This document shows positions 1 to 8,790 of a DNA stretch of 64,000 nt, piece by piece; the stretch's first letter is position 1; each line of letters opens with the position of its first letter. Below the pieces are notes generated by a model. The model ran no database searches. It was given only the letters and a program-made list of their open reading frames with translations, and had not been told where the DNA came from. The translations under genes were made by a program, and so were the position numbers. The stretch is from Stenotrophomonas indicatrix. Its GTDB lineage: Bacteria; Pseudomonadota; Gammaproteobacteria; Xanthomonadales; Xanthomonadaceae. The stretch is taken from assembly GCF_002750975.1 (NCBI RefSeq), contig NZ_PEJS01000002.1, positions 1 through 64,000 of the forward strand. The letters run 5' to 3'.

Positions 1-189
1 AATGATTCTGGCAACGTATCGCTTGCTTTAAAACAATTAATAGTTGCTTGATCAAACGTCTGCAAGATGGACAATCATCCTTCCTGCAGGCGCCTTCACA
101 AGATACCTGCGCATACTTTCAAAGATCTTGGGAAGTGGCCTCAGCGCCATTCCCGTGTGCTGCGAAGTTTCCTTCGTAGCGAGCCGCCC
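1..189 (-). other. Untranslated leader, probably of an rRNA operon
   Basis: This stretch lies downstream of three strong minus-strand promoters and carries no credible reading frame. It is moderately AT-rich at its far end and holds short inverted sequences such as GCAGG...CCTGC on the minus strand. That fits the processed leader of a stable-RNA operon, with the 16S gene expected just left of position 1. The assignment is inferred from promoter type. The rRNA itself is outside the window. Confidence 0.5.
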
Positions 190-217
190 ATTATAGCCGG
201 CTTTTCCGCTTCGTCAA
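190..217 (-). promoter_or_regulatory. rrn-type promoter, gene-proximal copy
   Basis: On the minus strand there is a -35 TTGACG (212-217), a 16-nt spacer and a perfect -10 TATAAT (190-195). A GC-rich discriminator, GGGCGGCTCGC, follows the -10, as in stringently controlled rRNA promoters. An A-tract (GAAAAAA) just upstream of the -35 resembles an UP element. Confidence 0.8.
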
Positions 218-311
218 CACCTTTTTTCAAGGCCGTCTCACCGAAGTGGACGTTGTTGCCGATGCTGCTTCGGCGTTGGACCCGAAGGCCTTTCGTCGTT
301 GCGAGCCGCCT

Positions 312-339
312 ATTATGCCGGACTTTTCGAGTCCGTCAA
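312..339 (-). promoter_or_regulatory. rrn-type promoter, middle copy
   Basis: On the minus strand there is a -35 TTGACG (334-339), a 16-nt spacer and a -10 CATAAT (312-317). The discriminator AGGCGGCTCGC is nearly identical to that of the promoter at 190-217. The -10 lies 122 bp upstream of that promoter's -10. Confidence 0.75.
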
Positions 340-432
340 CACCTTCGTTCGATGATCTCGTCCGGCGGTGGTGGCGTTGCTGTTGGCGTTGCCGGCTTCC
401 GAAGAAGTCGCCGCGCTGCAGCAAGGGAGCGA

Positions 433-460
433 ATTCTAGAGATCCTGCAGAATTCGTCAA
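433..460 (-). promoter_or_regulatory. rrn-type promoter, distal copy
   Basis: On the minus strand there is a -35 TTGACG (455-460), a 16-nt spacer and a -10 TAGAAT (433-438). An A-tract (GAAAAAAA) sits just upstream of the -35. The -10 is 121 bp upstream of the middle copy, so the three promoters form a regular array. Confidence 0.7.
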
Positions 461-602
461 CACATTTTTTTCAGGAGCATGACAACGCATCGGCTGCTGC
501 ATGCACAACGGGCGTGCAACGATCACGGCGGCGTTGCCCGCGCGTTGCGCGGTCAACGCCGCAGGCGCTATCTATAGTCGGATGCATACAGGAAGGAAGA
601 CG

Positions 603-1793
603 ATGGACACGAAGGTACGACAGGGATGGTGGCGCGATCTTTCGATGCCGGCGATCGTCGCCGGCTTCATCACCGTGCTGGTCGGCTTCGCCAGCTCGGC
701 GGTGATCGTGTTCCAGGCCGCGCAGGCCGTGGGTGCCGACCAGGCCCACATCGCCTCGTGGATGTGGGCGCTGGGGCTGGGCATGGGCGTGACCTGCATC
801 GGCCTGTCACTACGCTACCGGGTGCCGATGGTCACCGCATGGTCGACGCCGGGGGCGGCGATGCTGGTCGTCGGTGCGGGTGGTGCCTCTCTGTCCGAGG
901 CCACCGGTGCGTTCCTGCTTGCGGCAGTGCTGGGCATGCTCGCTGGCTTCTCGGGAGTGTTCGCCCGGCTGATGAAACGCGTGCCCATGGCCCTGGCCGC
1001 CGGCATGCTGGCCGGTGTACTGCTGCGCTTCGGGCTGGACGTGTTCGTGGCGATGAACACCCAGCGCGTGCTGGCATTGGCCATGTTCGCTACGTGGCTG
1101 CTGGGCCGCCGCCTCTTCCCCCGCTATGCGGTGATCGCCACCCTGCTGGTCGGCATCGCCATCGCTGCCAGCCAGGGTCTGCTGCATGCACAGCAGGTGC
1201 ACCTGCAACTGGCGGCACCGCAATGGGTCACTCCCTCGCTGTCGTGGACGGCGATGGTCGGCATCGCCCTGCCCCTGTTCGTGGTCACCATGGCGTCGCA
1301 GAACATTCCCGGTGTGGCGGTGATGCGCGCCTCCGGCTACGACGCGCCGGTGTCACCGGTGATCGGCTGGATCGGCGTGGTCAACACGCTGCTGGCGCCC
1401 TTCGGTGCCTACGCATTGAACCTGGCCGCCATCACCGCGGCGATCTGCATGGGCCGTGATGCCCACGAAGACCCGGCACGGCGCTACACGGCGGCGATGG
1501 CGGCCGGCGCCTTCTATATCGTCATCGGCCTGTTCGGGGCCACCGTAGCGGCCCTGTTCGCTGCCTTTCCCAAGGAACTGGTGGCCTGTGTGGCCGGCAT
1601 CGCCCTGTTCGGCACCATCGGCAACAGCCTGGCCAGCGCATTGGCGGTGGAGCGCGACCGCGAGGCCGCGCTGGTCACTTTCCTGGTGACCGCCTCGGGC
1701 ATGACGCTGGCCGGTGTCGGTTCTGCGTTCTGGGGCCTGGTCGCCGGAACGCTCTGCCTGTGGGTGCTGCGGCCGCGTTCGCCGGCTCAGTGA
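603..1793 (+). CDS. benE: Benzoate/H+ symporter, BenE family
   Basis: This 396-residue inner-membrane protein has about a dozen hydrophobic segments and matches the BenE family in length and pattern, including the early MPAIVAGFITVLVGFASS segment. The family imports benzoate or related aromatic acids with protons. The ATG at 603 was chosen over in-frame upstream starts because GGAAGGAAG lies 5-10 bases before it and the hydrophobic core begins soon after. No aromatic-degradation genes are nearby, so the substrate is uncertain. The gene runs divergently from the rrn-type promoters, and its last 7 bases overlap the end of the convergent DUF2628 gene. Confidence 0.85.
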   Translation: MDTKVRQGWWRDLSMPAIVAGFITVLVGFASSAVIVFQAAQAVGADQAHIASWMWALGLGMGVTCIGLSLRYRVPMVTAWSTPGAAMLVVGAGGASLSEATGAFLLAAVLGMLAGFSGVFARLMKRVPMALAAGMLAGVLLRFGLDVFVAMNTQRVLALAMFATWLLGRRLFPRYAVIATLLVGIAIAASQGLLHAQQVHLQLAAPQWVTPSLSWTAMVGIALPLFVVTMASQNIPGVAVMRASGYDAPVSPVIGWIGVVNTLLAPFGAYALNLAAITAAICMGRDAHEDPARRYTAAMAAGAFYIVIGLFGATVAALFAAFPKELVACVAGIALFGTIGNSLASALAVERDREAALVTFLVTASGMTLAGVGSAFWGLVAGTLCLWVLRPRSPAQ

Positions 1794-2347
1794 TAGGTCT
1801 GCAGGAGGCCCTGGGTGATGTAACGCAGCGCGTAGATCAGGCCCAGGCAGACCACCACGGCCGAGGCGCGGGTGCCACCACGGCGAAGCAGCTCGGCGCG
1901 GATGCGGTTCGGCTGGCCGGCGTGGGTCGCCTGCACCCTCGCCAGCAGACGGCTGCAATGGCGCAGGTACAGGGCGTTGGCGAAAATGGCCAGGGCGATA
2001 CGCGGGAGCAGCATGCCAAAGGCGATCTGCGGTATGCCCGCGTCGGCCAGCAGCATCAGGATCGGCAGCAGCGTGGTGACCAGGTAGAAGCCGATGGCGG
2101 CCAGGTACATCCGGCGATGCACCATCCACAGGATGCCGAACAGGAAGGCGGGCCAGTTCCAGCGGCGCGGAGGCTTCGGCAGCGCACTGTCCACATGCCA
2201 GAAACGACGGTAGGCGGCGGCATTGGGCCCGACCACCAGCGTCAGGTAGTCGGCATCTTCCAGTGCAGTGCCTACATCGGCGTCAGCGCCGGGCGCCAGA
2301 TAGGGATTCTCGCTACCGGGCGAGGTCTGCGGATCGAGGGTGCTCAT
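1787..2347 (-). CDS. DUF2628-type membrane protein
   Basis: This is a 186-residue protein with a short disordered N-terminus and then two or three membrane segments beginning around WNWPAFLFGILWMVHRRMY. That tryptophan/arginine-rich entry followed by a hydrophobic block is typical of DUF2628 inner-membrane proteins, whose function is unknown. ATG codons at 2347 and 2356 and a TTG at 2365 are all possible starts, and none has a strong ribosome site. The 2347 start is used because it leaves a gap after the upstream minus-strand gene, which ends at 2378. The two genes may be cotranscribed. The 3' end overlaps benE tail to tail. Confidence 0.65.
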   Translation of the reverse strand: MSTLDPQTSPGSENPYLAPGADADVGTALEDADYLTLVVGPNAAAYRRFWHVDSALPKPPRRWNWPAFLFGILWMVHRRMYLAAIGFYLVTTLLPILMLLADAGIPQIAFGMLLPRIALAIFANALYLRHCSRLLARVQATHAGQPNRIRAELLRRGGTRASAVVVCLGLIYALRYITQGLLQTYH

Positions 2348-2377
2348 GCTGGCCATCCGTGCCAAGGGGGAAGCCCG

Positions 2378-4555
2378 CTATAGCGGCGCGCTGGACAGGA
2401 TCTGAAGCAGAACATGACGCCCGCCCGGTGCCACGGTGACCACATCGGGCCCGGCGTTGGCCGCTTCCAGGCAGACATAGTCGCGCCAGCCGTCACCGAC
2501 ATCGGCCATCCTGGCGGCACCTTCGGCGCCAGGGTTCCATGCCACCAGCGAGCGGCTGCCTTCGGTACGGAGGTCGATGCGGCGCTTGAGCACCGGGTCG
2601 CGCAGCACATAGTGTCCGCCGGCCTGGGTGTAGATGCGGTCGCTGCGGCCCGGGTCACGCGGATCGCGCAGCGACCAGGGGCCCTGCTGGCGGCGCGGCT
2701 GGGCGTAGTTCTCGAACTTGTCGAGGTAGTCCAGGCCGTCGACGCCGTCGACATCGACCTTGCTGGCGTCACCGACACGGAAGTAGTTGTGCAGCGCCTG
2801 GGTGATGGTGGCCGGAGCCTTGCCGGTGTTCTCGGTGACCAGCTGCTGGCGCAGTTCACGGCCGACACGGACGGTCATGGTCAGGCGCAGGCCGAGGTTG
2901 TCCAACGCCGGCGGGGCCAGGGTCAGCTCGATGCTGCCATCGTCGAGCCGGCGCGCCTGCTGCAGTTCCCAGGGCAAGGTGCGCACGAAACCGTGGGCGG
3001 GCACGTCGTCGCCCTGCCCCTGGCGGCCGAAGTAGGGCCAGCACACCGGGCTGCCGCCACGGATCGGCGTGGGCAGCGCGGCACGCTTGGGCGAGAGCCA
3101 CATCAGATCGGGCTGGCCCTTGGGCACGAACGAGAGGAGTTGGCCGCCGAACACGCTGATCGCGGCGGTGGCCTGGGGAGTTTCCACCAGCCAGGCGTCG
3201 AGTCCCTGGAACTGGCCACTGCTGACACCCTGGATCTGTTGCACGCTGGATCGACTCCGGATGGCCGGCGACTGCACGGCACTGTAGTTGTTGGGAAGGC
3301 TGAAGCGGGTCGGCGCGGCTGGCGCCTGTGCCTGCGGTTGTGCCTGCAGCGCGCGCAGGATGCGCTGGCCGGCGCGACCGTCGGCGTCGGCCCACCCGAG
3401 CCGACGCTGCTCGACCTGGATGGCACGACGACTGGCGGTACCGATCATGCCATCGGCGGCGCCGATGTCATGGCCGCGCGCGAGCAGCAGGGTCTGCAGC
3501 TGGCGGCGCTCGTCGCGGCCAAGGCCAGGATCATCGGTTGGCCAGGCGGTGACCAGGCCGTTGCTGCCACGCAGGCGGTCGGCCAGGGTGGCGATGGCCA
3601 GCGCATAGCTCTCGGCCGCGTTGTAACTGTAGATCGCGTCGTAATTGCGGAACACCAGCAGCGCCGGGCCTTTTGTCCCGGACGGCAACAGCAGCGCGGC
3701 GCGGGCATCGGCGGGCAGGCCGGACGGTGCCAGCGCGCTGCCGTCCAGGCCGGTCACGCCCAGTGCGCGCCAGTCGGCCAGTGACCGGCGCTGGGTGCGT
3801 CCCGACTGGCTGGCGTTGAAACCGGCGGGGACACGGACTTCCATGCCCCAAGGTTCGCCGGTTCGCCAGCCGGCACGCTTCAGATAGTTGGCGGTGGAAG
3901 CCAATGCATCGGGAATGCTGCCGACCAGATCGCGGCGACCGTCGCCATCACCATCAACGGCAATGCGTGCGTAAGTGCTGGGCATGAACTGGGTGTGGCC
4001 GAAGGCACCGGCCCAGGAACCGGTCAGGCCCTGCGCCTGCAGGTCACCCTGGTCGATGAGCTTGATCAGCGCCAGCAGTTCGCCGCGGAAGAAGGGTTGC
4101 CGGCGGCCGGCACAGGAGAGCGTGGCCAGCGACTGCAGCAGTGGGCGTTTGCCGAACACGCGGCCGTAGTCGCTCTCCACACCCCATACGGCGACGATGG
4201 TGACTGGATCGACGCCGTACTGCGCCGATACGCGCTGAAGCAGCTCACGGTGCTGCTGCAGCATGGCGCGACCGTCGTCCACGCGCTGGCGATCGACCAG
4301 TGCGGCCAGGTAGTCCCAGATCGGCGTGGTGAACTCCGGCTGCGCATCGAGCAGCGGCAGCACGGTAGGGTCGGGCTGCAGTCCGGCGGTGATCGCATTT
4401 AAGCGGTCAGCGGCAATGCCCTGGCTGGCAGCCGTCGCCTGCAGGCCCGCCATGCAGCGGGCAAACGCGGGATCAGCGGTTGCCGCTGCTGCCGGCGGCG
4501 CGGCCGCTGGCATGGCAAGCGCGGCGGCCAGGCCGAGCGTGGTCAGAATGGGCAT
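2378..4555 (-). CDS. Lytic murein transglycosylase fused to an aldose-epimerase-like domain
   Basis: This 725-residue exported protein has a signal peptide over about residues 1-26. An MltB-type lytic transglycosylase domain (about 30-335) follows, with the catalytic-glutamate motif VWGVESDYGR (Glu127) and the AFGHTQFMPSTY motif. A peptidoglycan-binding repeat lies at about 345-403. A linker then leads to a C-terminal domain (about 445-722) resembling the YeaD/glucose-6-phosphate 1-epimerase family, with GGSPVCWPYFG, the HGFVR histidine and a late CLEAANAG segment. The first half cleaves peptidoglycan to 1,6-anhydro-muropeptides. The role of the second half is unknown but should be periplasmic and may bind a sugar product. 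MltB proteins are usually 330-450 residues, so the extra domain is a true fusion. The reading frame is continuous. Confidence 0.85.
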   Translation of the reverse strand: MPILTTLGLAAALAMPAAAPPAAAATADPAFARCMAGLQATAASQGIAADRLNAITAGLQPDPTVLPLLDAQPEFTTPIWDYLAALVDRQRVDDGRAMLQQHRELLQRVSAQYGVDPVTIVAVWGVESDYGRVFGKRPLLQSLATLSCAGRRQPFFRGELLALIKLIDQGDLQAQGLTGSWAGAFGHTQFMPSTYARIAVDGDGDGRRDLVGSIPDALASTANYLKRAGWRTGEPWGMEVRVPAGFNASQSGRTQRRSLADWRALGVTGLDGSALAPSGLPADARAALLLPSGTKGPALLVFRNYDAIYSYNAAESYALAIATLADRLRGSNGLVTAWPTDDPGLGRDERRQLQTLLLARGHDIGAADGMIGTASRRAIQVEQRRLGWADADGRAGQRILRALQAQPQAQAPAAPTRFSLPNNYSAVQSPAIRSRSSVQQIQGVSSGQFQGLDAWLVETPQATAAISVFGGQLLSFVPKGQPDLMWLSPKRAALPTPIRGGSPVCWPYFGRQGQGDDVPAHGFVRTLPWELQQARRLDDGSIELTLAPPALDNLGLRLTMTVRVGRELRQQLVTENTGKAPATITQALHNYFRVGDASKVDVDGVDGLDYLDKFENYAQPRRQQGPWSLRDPRDPGRSDRIYTQAGGHYVLRDPVLKRRIDLRTEGSRSLVAWNPGAEGAARMADVGDGWRDYVCLEAANAGPDVVTVAPGGRHVLLQILSSAPL

Positions 4556-4620
4556 GGCGTCCTCCGTGTTGCCGGTGCTGCAGCCATGGTAACGCGGAGG
4601 GGCGACAAGGTTGGTCCAGA

Positions 4621-4644
4621 TTGCCGGCCAGCGGCCGGTACTAC
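4621..4644 (-). repeat. SMAG/REP palindrome, GCCGGCC type
   Basis: The imperfect palindrome TTGCCGGCCAGCGGCCGGTA ends in CTAC, which is GTAG on the minus strand. It lies in the 95-bp gap between egtD and the transglycosylase gene. Apart from this repeat the gap holds nothing recognisable. Confidence 0.85.
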
Positions 4645-4650
4645 CTGTGC

Positions 4651-5628
4651 CTAGGGTGAGGGGCGCAGGAGGCGCAGGCCATAGGCGGGATCGTCCGCGT
4701 TCCAGGATGCCGCCACCTCCAGCCCTGCCTGCTGCAGCAGGTGGCCGAAGCTGGCATCGGTGTACTTGTGGCTGTACTCCACGCGGATCGGTTCGCCAGC
4801 GCTGAAGTGGAAGGTACGGCCGTCGAGATGCACGTCCTGCTCGCGCTGGCTGACCAGATCGGTTTCGATGCGCAGGCGTGCGGTGCTGTAACGGGCCCGG
4901 TGACGGAAACCGTCGAGATCGAAATCGCTGCCGACCTCGCGGTTGAGACGCGCCAGCAGGTTCAGGGTGAAGGCGGCGGTGACACCGTCGGCGTCGTTGT
5001 AGGCGGCCTCGATCAGTGCCGGGTCCTTGTGCAGATCGATGCCGACCAGGGCCAGGCCGTGCTTGCCCATGGTCTGGCGCATTGCGCGCAGCAGCGCGAT
5101 CGCATCCTCATCGGCGAAGTTGCCCAGCGTGGAGCCCGGGAAGAACAGCAGCCGGCGCGCGGCAGGCCGCTCGGACGCGGGGACCTGCACAGGGCGGGTG
5201 AAGTCGGCACACACCGGCAGCATTTCCACGTCCGGCAGCGCCGGGGCCAGGTGGTCGATGCTGGACAGCAACGCCGCGCGCGAGATCTCGATGGGTGTGT
5301 AGGCCACCGGGTCCTGCAGGGCAGCCAGCAGGCGCGCGGTCTTGCGGCCGCTGCCGCTGCCCAGTTCGACCACATGCACGCGCGGCCCCACCGCCTGCGC
5401 GATCTCCGGCAACACCCGATCCAGCAGGGCCAGTTCGGTGCGTGTGGGGTAGTACTCGCGGGTGTGGGTGATCTGCTCGAACAAGCGCGAGCCGCGTGCG
5501 TCGTAGAAGTACTTGGAAGGCAGCTGCCGTGAGGCGTGCGACAACCCCGCCACGGCGTCGGCAAGGATCTGCTGGCGGCCGGGGGTAAGGTCGGTCAGCG
5601 CCTGCAGCGCATCCTGGACGGTACTCAT
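4651..5628 (-). CDS. egtD: L-histidine N-alpha-methyltransferase EgtD
   Basis: EgtD transfers three methyl groups from S-adenosylmethionine to histidine, making hercynine, the first step of ergothioneine synthesis. The 325-residue protein has the SAM-binding motif ELGSGSGRKT (about 88-97), the early SKYFYDARGSRLFEQI segment and the C-terminal HKYTDASF segment typical of EgtD. The ATG at 5628 follows AAGGGA with good spacing and overlaps the egtB stop codon as ATGA, so the two are translationally coupled. The longer in-frame extension upstream belongs to egtB in another frame. A SMAG palindrome follows the gene. Confidence 0.95.
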   Translation of the reverse strand: MSTVQDALQALTDLTPGRQQILADAVAGLSHASRQLPSKYFYDARGSRLFEQITHTREYYPTRTELALLDRVLPEIAQAVGPRVHVVELGSGSGRKTARLLAALQDPVAYTPIEISRAALLSSIDHLAPALPDVEMLPVCADFTRPVQVPASERPAARRLLFFPGSTLGNFADEDAIALLRAMRQTMGKHGLALVGIDLHKDPALIEAAYNDADGVTAAFTLNLLARLNREVGSDFDLDGFRHRARYSTARLRIETDLVSQREQDVHLDGRTFHFSAGEPIRVEYSHKYTDASFGHLLQQAGLEVAASWNADDPAYGLRLLRPSP

Positions 5629-6935
5629 GAAAGATCCCTTGCCAGGCGCAGGCCTGAGAACTGCCAACGCGCCGGTGGCATGAAGAAGTTGCGGTAGCTG
5701 GCCCGTACATGGCCGCGCGGCGTGGCGCAGCTGCCACCGCGCAGGACCCACTGGCCACACATGAATTTGCCGTTGTATTCGCCGAGGTTGCCGGCGAAGG
5801 GACGGAAGCCGGGATAGGCGCCATAGGCGCTGCTGGTCCATTCCCACACGTCGCCGAACAACTGGCGCAGTCCGTCGCCCTGCCCTGCCATCGGGTGCAG
5901 ATGGTCGTCATCGGCGAAGTGGCCTTCGACCGGCTGCGAGGCGGCGACCGCTTCCCATTCGAATTCGGTGGGCAGGCGGGCGCCGGCCCAGCGTGCGCAG
6001 GCATCGGCTTCGTAGTAACTGAGATGACAGACCGGCGCATGCGGATCGAGCTCGCGCCAGCCACCGAGGGTGAACTCGCGCAGCAGGTCGTCATCCCAGT
6101 ACAGCGGATGCTGCCACTGCTCGGCCTCGCGCAGCGCCCAGCCTTCGCTCAGCCACCAGCGCGGATCGCGGTAGCCGCCGGCGTCGATGAAGGCGCGGTA
6201 CTCGGCGTTGCTGAGCGGGCGTTCGGCGATGGCATGCGCAGGAAGCAGCACGCGATGCACGGGCGATTCATTGTCATAGGCGAAGGCCGTGTGCTGCGGC
6301 CAGGCGGACGCACCGATGCTGACGATGCGTTCGCCCTGTTCGACCCAACCCTGCGTGCCGAGGGCGCTGACGGCGATGGGCAGGTCTTCGCGGTACGGCG
6401 GCTGTAGCGGATTGCACCAGAAGGCATGCTTGATGTCGGTGAGCAGCAGCTCCTGGTGCTGTTGTTCGTGCTGCAACCCGAGCTGCAGGTGCTGCAGGGC
6501 GTCGCTGCCGAGATCGCCATCGCGCAGTCCTGCCAGCACCTGCTCATCCACATGCTGGCGGTAGGCGTGGACCTGCTGCAGCGAGGGCCGCGACAGCAAC
6601 CCGCGCTGAGGCCGTGCGTGGGCGGGGCCGAGACTCTTGTAGTAACTGTTGAACAGATAGTCCCAAGCCGGATCCCAGGGTGTGTAGCCGGGCTGGCTGG
6701 CCAGCACGAAGCGTTCGAAGAACCAGGTGGTGTGGGCCAGGTGCCACTTGGCCGGGCTGGCATCGGCCATGCTCTGCAGCAGGGCGTCTTCCGGGCTGAG
6801 GGGTGCGGCCAGCTGCACGCTGCGCCCCCGCACATGGGTGAAGTGGCGGGCGAGGTCACGCTGCGGGGCAGCGACGGCGGCGGGTACGCTGTCCATGCGA
6901 CCAGCTTCGACCGCGGCCGGTGAGCGCGATGTCAT
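5625..6935 (-). CDS. egtB: Ergothioneine biosynthesis sulfoxide synthase EgtB
   Basis: EgtB is a non-haem iron enzyme that joins hercynine to a thiol (gamma-glutamylcysteine or cysteine) with oxygen. The 436-residue protein has an N-terminal DinB-like domain carrying the iron ligands in LAH (His68) and HEQQHQE (His156, His160), and a C-terminal FGE-sulfatase-like domain with VWEWTSSAYG and the WVLRGGSCATPRGHVRASYR signature. It lies directly upstream of egtD with a 4-base overlap. No egtA, egtC or egtE gene is adjacent, so this is the two-gene layout seen in many proteobacteria. Confidence 0.95.
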   Translation of the reverse strand: MTSRSPAAVEAGRMDSVPAAVAAPQRDLARHFTHVRGRSVQLAAPLSPEDALLQSMADASPAKWHLAHTTWFFERFVLASQPGYTPWDPAWDYLFNSYYKSLGPAHARPQRGLLSRPSLQQVHAYRQHVDEQVLAGLRDGDLGSDALQHLQLGLQHEQQHQELLLTDIKHAFWCNPLQPPYREDLPIAVSALGTQGWVEQGERIVSIGASAWPQHTAFAYDNESPVHRVLLPAHAIAERPLSNAEYRAFIDAGGYRDPRWWLSEGWALREAEQWQHPLYWDDDLLREFTLGGWRELDPHAPVCHLSYYEADACARWAGARLPTEFEWEAVAASQPVEGHFADDDHLHPMAGQGDGLRQLFGDVWEWTSSAYGAYPGFRPFAGNLGEYNGKFMCGQWVLRGGSCATPRGHVRASYRNFFMPPARWQFSGLRLARDLS

Positions 6936-7021
6936 GGCCCGGTGCCGCGGTGTTCACATCAGGCTGCGCGTATTCAAGAAGGACGCCGCTGCGCCGCTAA
7001 CGGCAGTGCTGCGGCCGCGTC

Positions 7022-8344
7022 GTGACCGCGCTGGAATTCCGTGTGTCCCATCATCCGCTTCGACAGCCTGTGCACTATCTGTTCGTGCTGCCCGCCGTGC
7101 TGGTCGCGCTGGTGCTGTGGGCGAGCCTGGAAAGTGATGATGTCGGCCGCGCCGGGCAGCGCATCCTGCCGTGGTTGCTGGCCTGCCTGGGTGCAGGGCT
7201 GGCGCTGCTGTACAACCAGGTGCGCACGCTGTGCCTGTTGCTGCTGGTGGCGCTGGCCTTCGCGGTGCTGCACCAGGACCTTGGGCACTACCTGCGCGAG
7301 GGCCGGGTGACGGCGTTGACGCCACTGCGCTTCCACGCGATCTCGACCTGGCTGCCGTTGCTGTTCGCCGTCCATGCGTTGTGGCCCGAACGTGGCCGCC
7401 GCCGCCAGGACCTGCTGCTGAGGGCCACGATCAGTGGTGTTGCGGTGGCGATCTTCATCCTGCTTGCCGTACAGCAGCCGCAGGGCATGCACGACCTGCT
7501 GTCGAACCGGCACTTCCTCTGGATACCGAGCGACTGGAACGCGCTGGCGCAGCTGCCTGCCGTGCTGTTCCTGCTGGCCACCGCTGCGCTGGGATGGCAG
7601 GCGTGGCGCCAGCCGCGGCCGCTGCATACGGCGATGCTGCTGGCCCTGCTGTGCCTGTGGTGGATGCTGCCGCGGATCTTCCTGCAGCCGGCACTGCTGC
7701 CGGCGCTGAGCGTAGCGGCACTGCTGCTGATGCTGGGCGCGACCCTACAGGAGTCCTTCCACATGGCCTTCGGCGACGAGCTGACCGGCCTGCCCGGTCG
7801 CCGTGCGTTCAACGAGACCCTCAAGCGCGCCACCGGCACTTACAGCATCGCGATGATCGATGTGGATCATTTCAAGAAATTCAACGACACCCACGGCCAC
7901 GACACCGGCGATGACGTGCTGAAACTGGTGGCCTCACGGTTGTCGCGGGTGGGCGACGGCGGCCGTGCGTTCCGTTATGGCGGCGAGGAATTCGCCGTGG
8001 TTTTCCTCGACCGCCCGGCATCGGCCTGCGTGGATGCGGTGGAGGCGCTGCGACAGGGCATCGAGCAGAGCCGCATGCAACTGCGCGACCGCAGCACGCG
8101 CACCCGCGACGATACGCTCGGCCAGCAGCAGCGCGGGCGCGGCGGTGGCGGTGCGGTGGTGCAGGTAACCGTCAGCATCGGCCTGGCCGACAGCCGGGTC
8201 GATCGGCGCCCTGCCGGGGTGGTCAAAGCGGCCGACCAGGCGCTGTATGCGGCCAAGGAGGAAGGCCGCAACCGCGTGTGCGCGCATGGCGGCCAGCGCG
8301 TGCTGGCCGTGCGCGGCAGCCACGCTCAGACGGCGTCGAGGTAG
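7022..8344 (+). CDS. Membrane diguanylate cyclase (GGDEF)
   Basis: The N-terminal half has about six or seven hydrophobic segments (residues 15-245). The C-terminal half is a GGDEF domain with the active-site motif [11 protein letters not shown] (GGEEF about 320-324). It should make cyclic di-GMP from two GTP. An RVGD resembling the inhibitory RxxD site lies seven residues before GGEEF instead of the usual five, so product inhibition is doubtful. The protein also has a glycine/arginine-rich insertion around RGRGGGG before the last conserved strand. The listed start is GTG at 7022. A GTG at 7043 preceded by GGAAT is a good alternative. The 3' end overlaps the convergent YchJ gene by 19 bp. The signal sensed by the membrane half is unknown. 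Confidence 0.85.
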   Translation: MTALEFRVSHHPLRQPVHYLFVLPAVLVALVLWASLESDDVGRAGQRILPWLLACLGAGLALLYNQVRTLCLLLLVALAFAVLHQDLGHYLREGRVTALTPLRFHAISTWLPLLFAVHALWPERGRRRQDLLLRATISGVAVAIFILLAVQQPQGMHDLLSNRHFLWIPSDWNALAQLPAVLFLLATAALGWQAWRQPRPLHTAMLLALLCLWWMLPRIFLQPALLPALSVAALLLMLGATLQESFHMAFGDELTGLPGRRAFNETLKRATGTYSIAMIDVDHFKKFNDTHGHDTGDDVLKLVASRLSRVGDGGRAFRYGGEEFAVVFLDRPASACVDAVEALRQGIEQSRMQLRDRSTRTRDDTLGQQQRGRGGGGAVVQVTVSIGLADSRVDRRPAGVVKAADQALYAAKEEGRNRVCAHGGQRVLAVRGSHAQTASR

Positions 8345-8718
8345 TACCAGCGACCCTCGACCCGCAGGAAGCGGCTGTGCTCGGTCATTTTCACCGCGCT
8401 GCCGCCACCGACGCGGTAACGGGCGGTGAAGCGGACCTCGGCGCTGTCGCTGCCAGTCACCTGGTGGTCCTGCACGGTCAGGCCCAGCCATTGGGTACGC
8501 TGGCCGGGGGCATCATCGAGCGACAGTTCTGCCGGACGGGTGTCCGGGTGCCAGGTGGCACGCAGGTAGTCCGACAGGTGGCGCACATAGGCGCTGTAGC
8601 GCGAGCGCATCAGGCGCTCGGCATCCGGCGCGGCGGCGCCGGCATGGAAGCGCCCGCAGCAGGCAGCGTAGTCGGCGGCCAGGCCACAGGGACAGGGATC
8701 GGGGGCGGTTCGGCTCAT
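8326..8718 (-). CDS. ychJ: YchJ/UPF0225 family protein
   Basis: This 130-residue protein has an N-terminal cysteine cluster CPCG...CCGRFH, which resembles the SEC-C-type zinc-binding motif, followed by the family's [11 protein letters not shown] segment and a compact C-terminal alpha/beta domain with TEHSRF. The YchJ family is widespread and has no established biochemical role. A longer in-frame ORF continues upstream, but the ATG at 8718 starts exactly where family similarity begins. The 3' end overlaps the diguanylate cyclase gene on the opposite strand. Confidence 0.8.
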   Translation of the reverse strand: MSRTAPDPCPCGLAADYAACCGRFHAGAAAPDAERLMRSRYSAYVRHLSDYLRATWHPDTRPAELSLDDAPGQRTQWLGLTVQDHQVTGSDSAEVRFTARYRVGGGSAVKMTEHSRFLRVEGRWYYLDAV

Positions 8719-8790
8719 GCGGGTATTGTCGCGTGGGCGGCGGCAATGTGACAGGCGTATGCTGTCGCGCCCCCACTTCGATCGATCGCC

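Noticed and set aside
23..44. TTGCTTTAAAACAATTAATA resembles a boxA antitermination sequence.
   Set aside because: It is on the plus strand, opposite to the transcription predicted from the three promoters, so it cannot serve that operon as boxA.
431..455. GAATTCTAGAGATCCTGCAG followed by AATTC looks like a cloning polylinker.
   Set aside because: It forms the -10 and spacer of the third rrn-type promoter, in correct phase with the other two, and the flanks are continuous with the array. It is most likely natural, though a check in other strains is easy.
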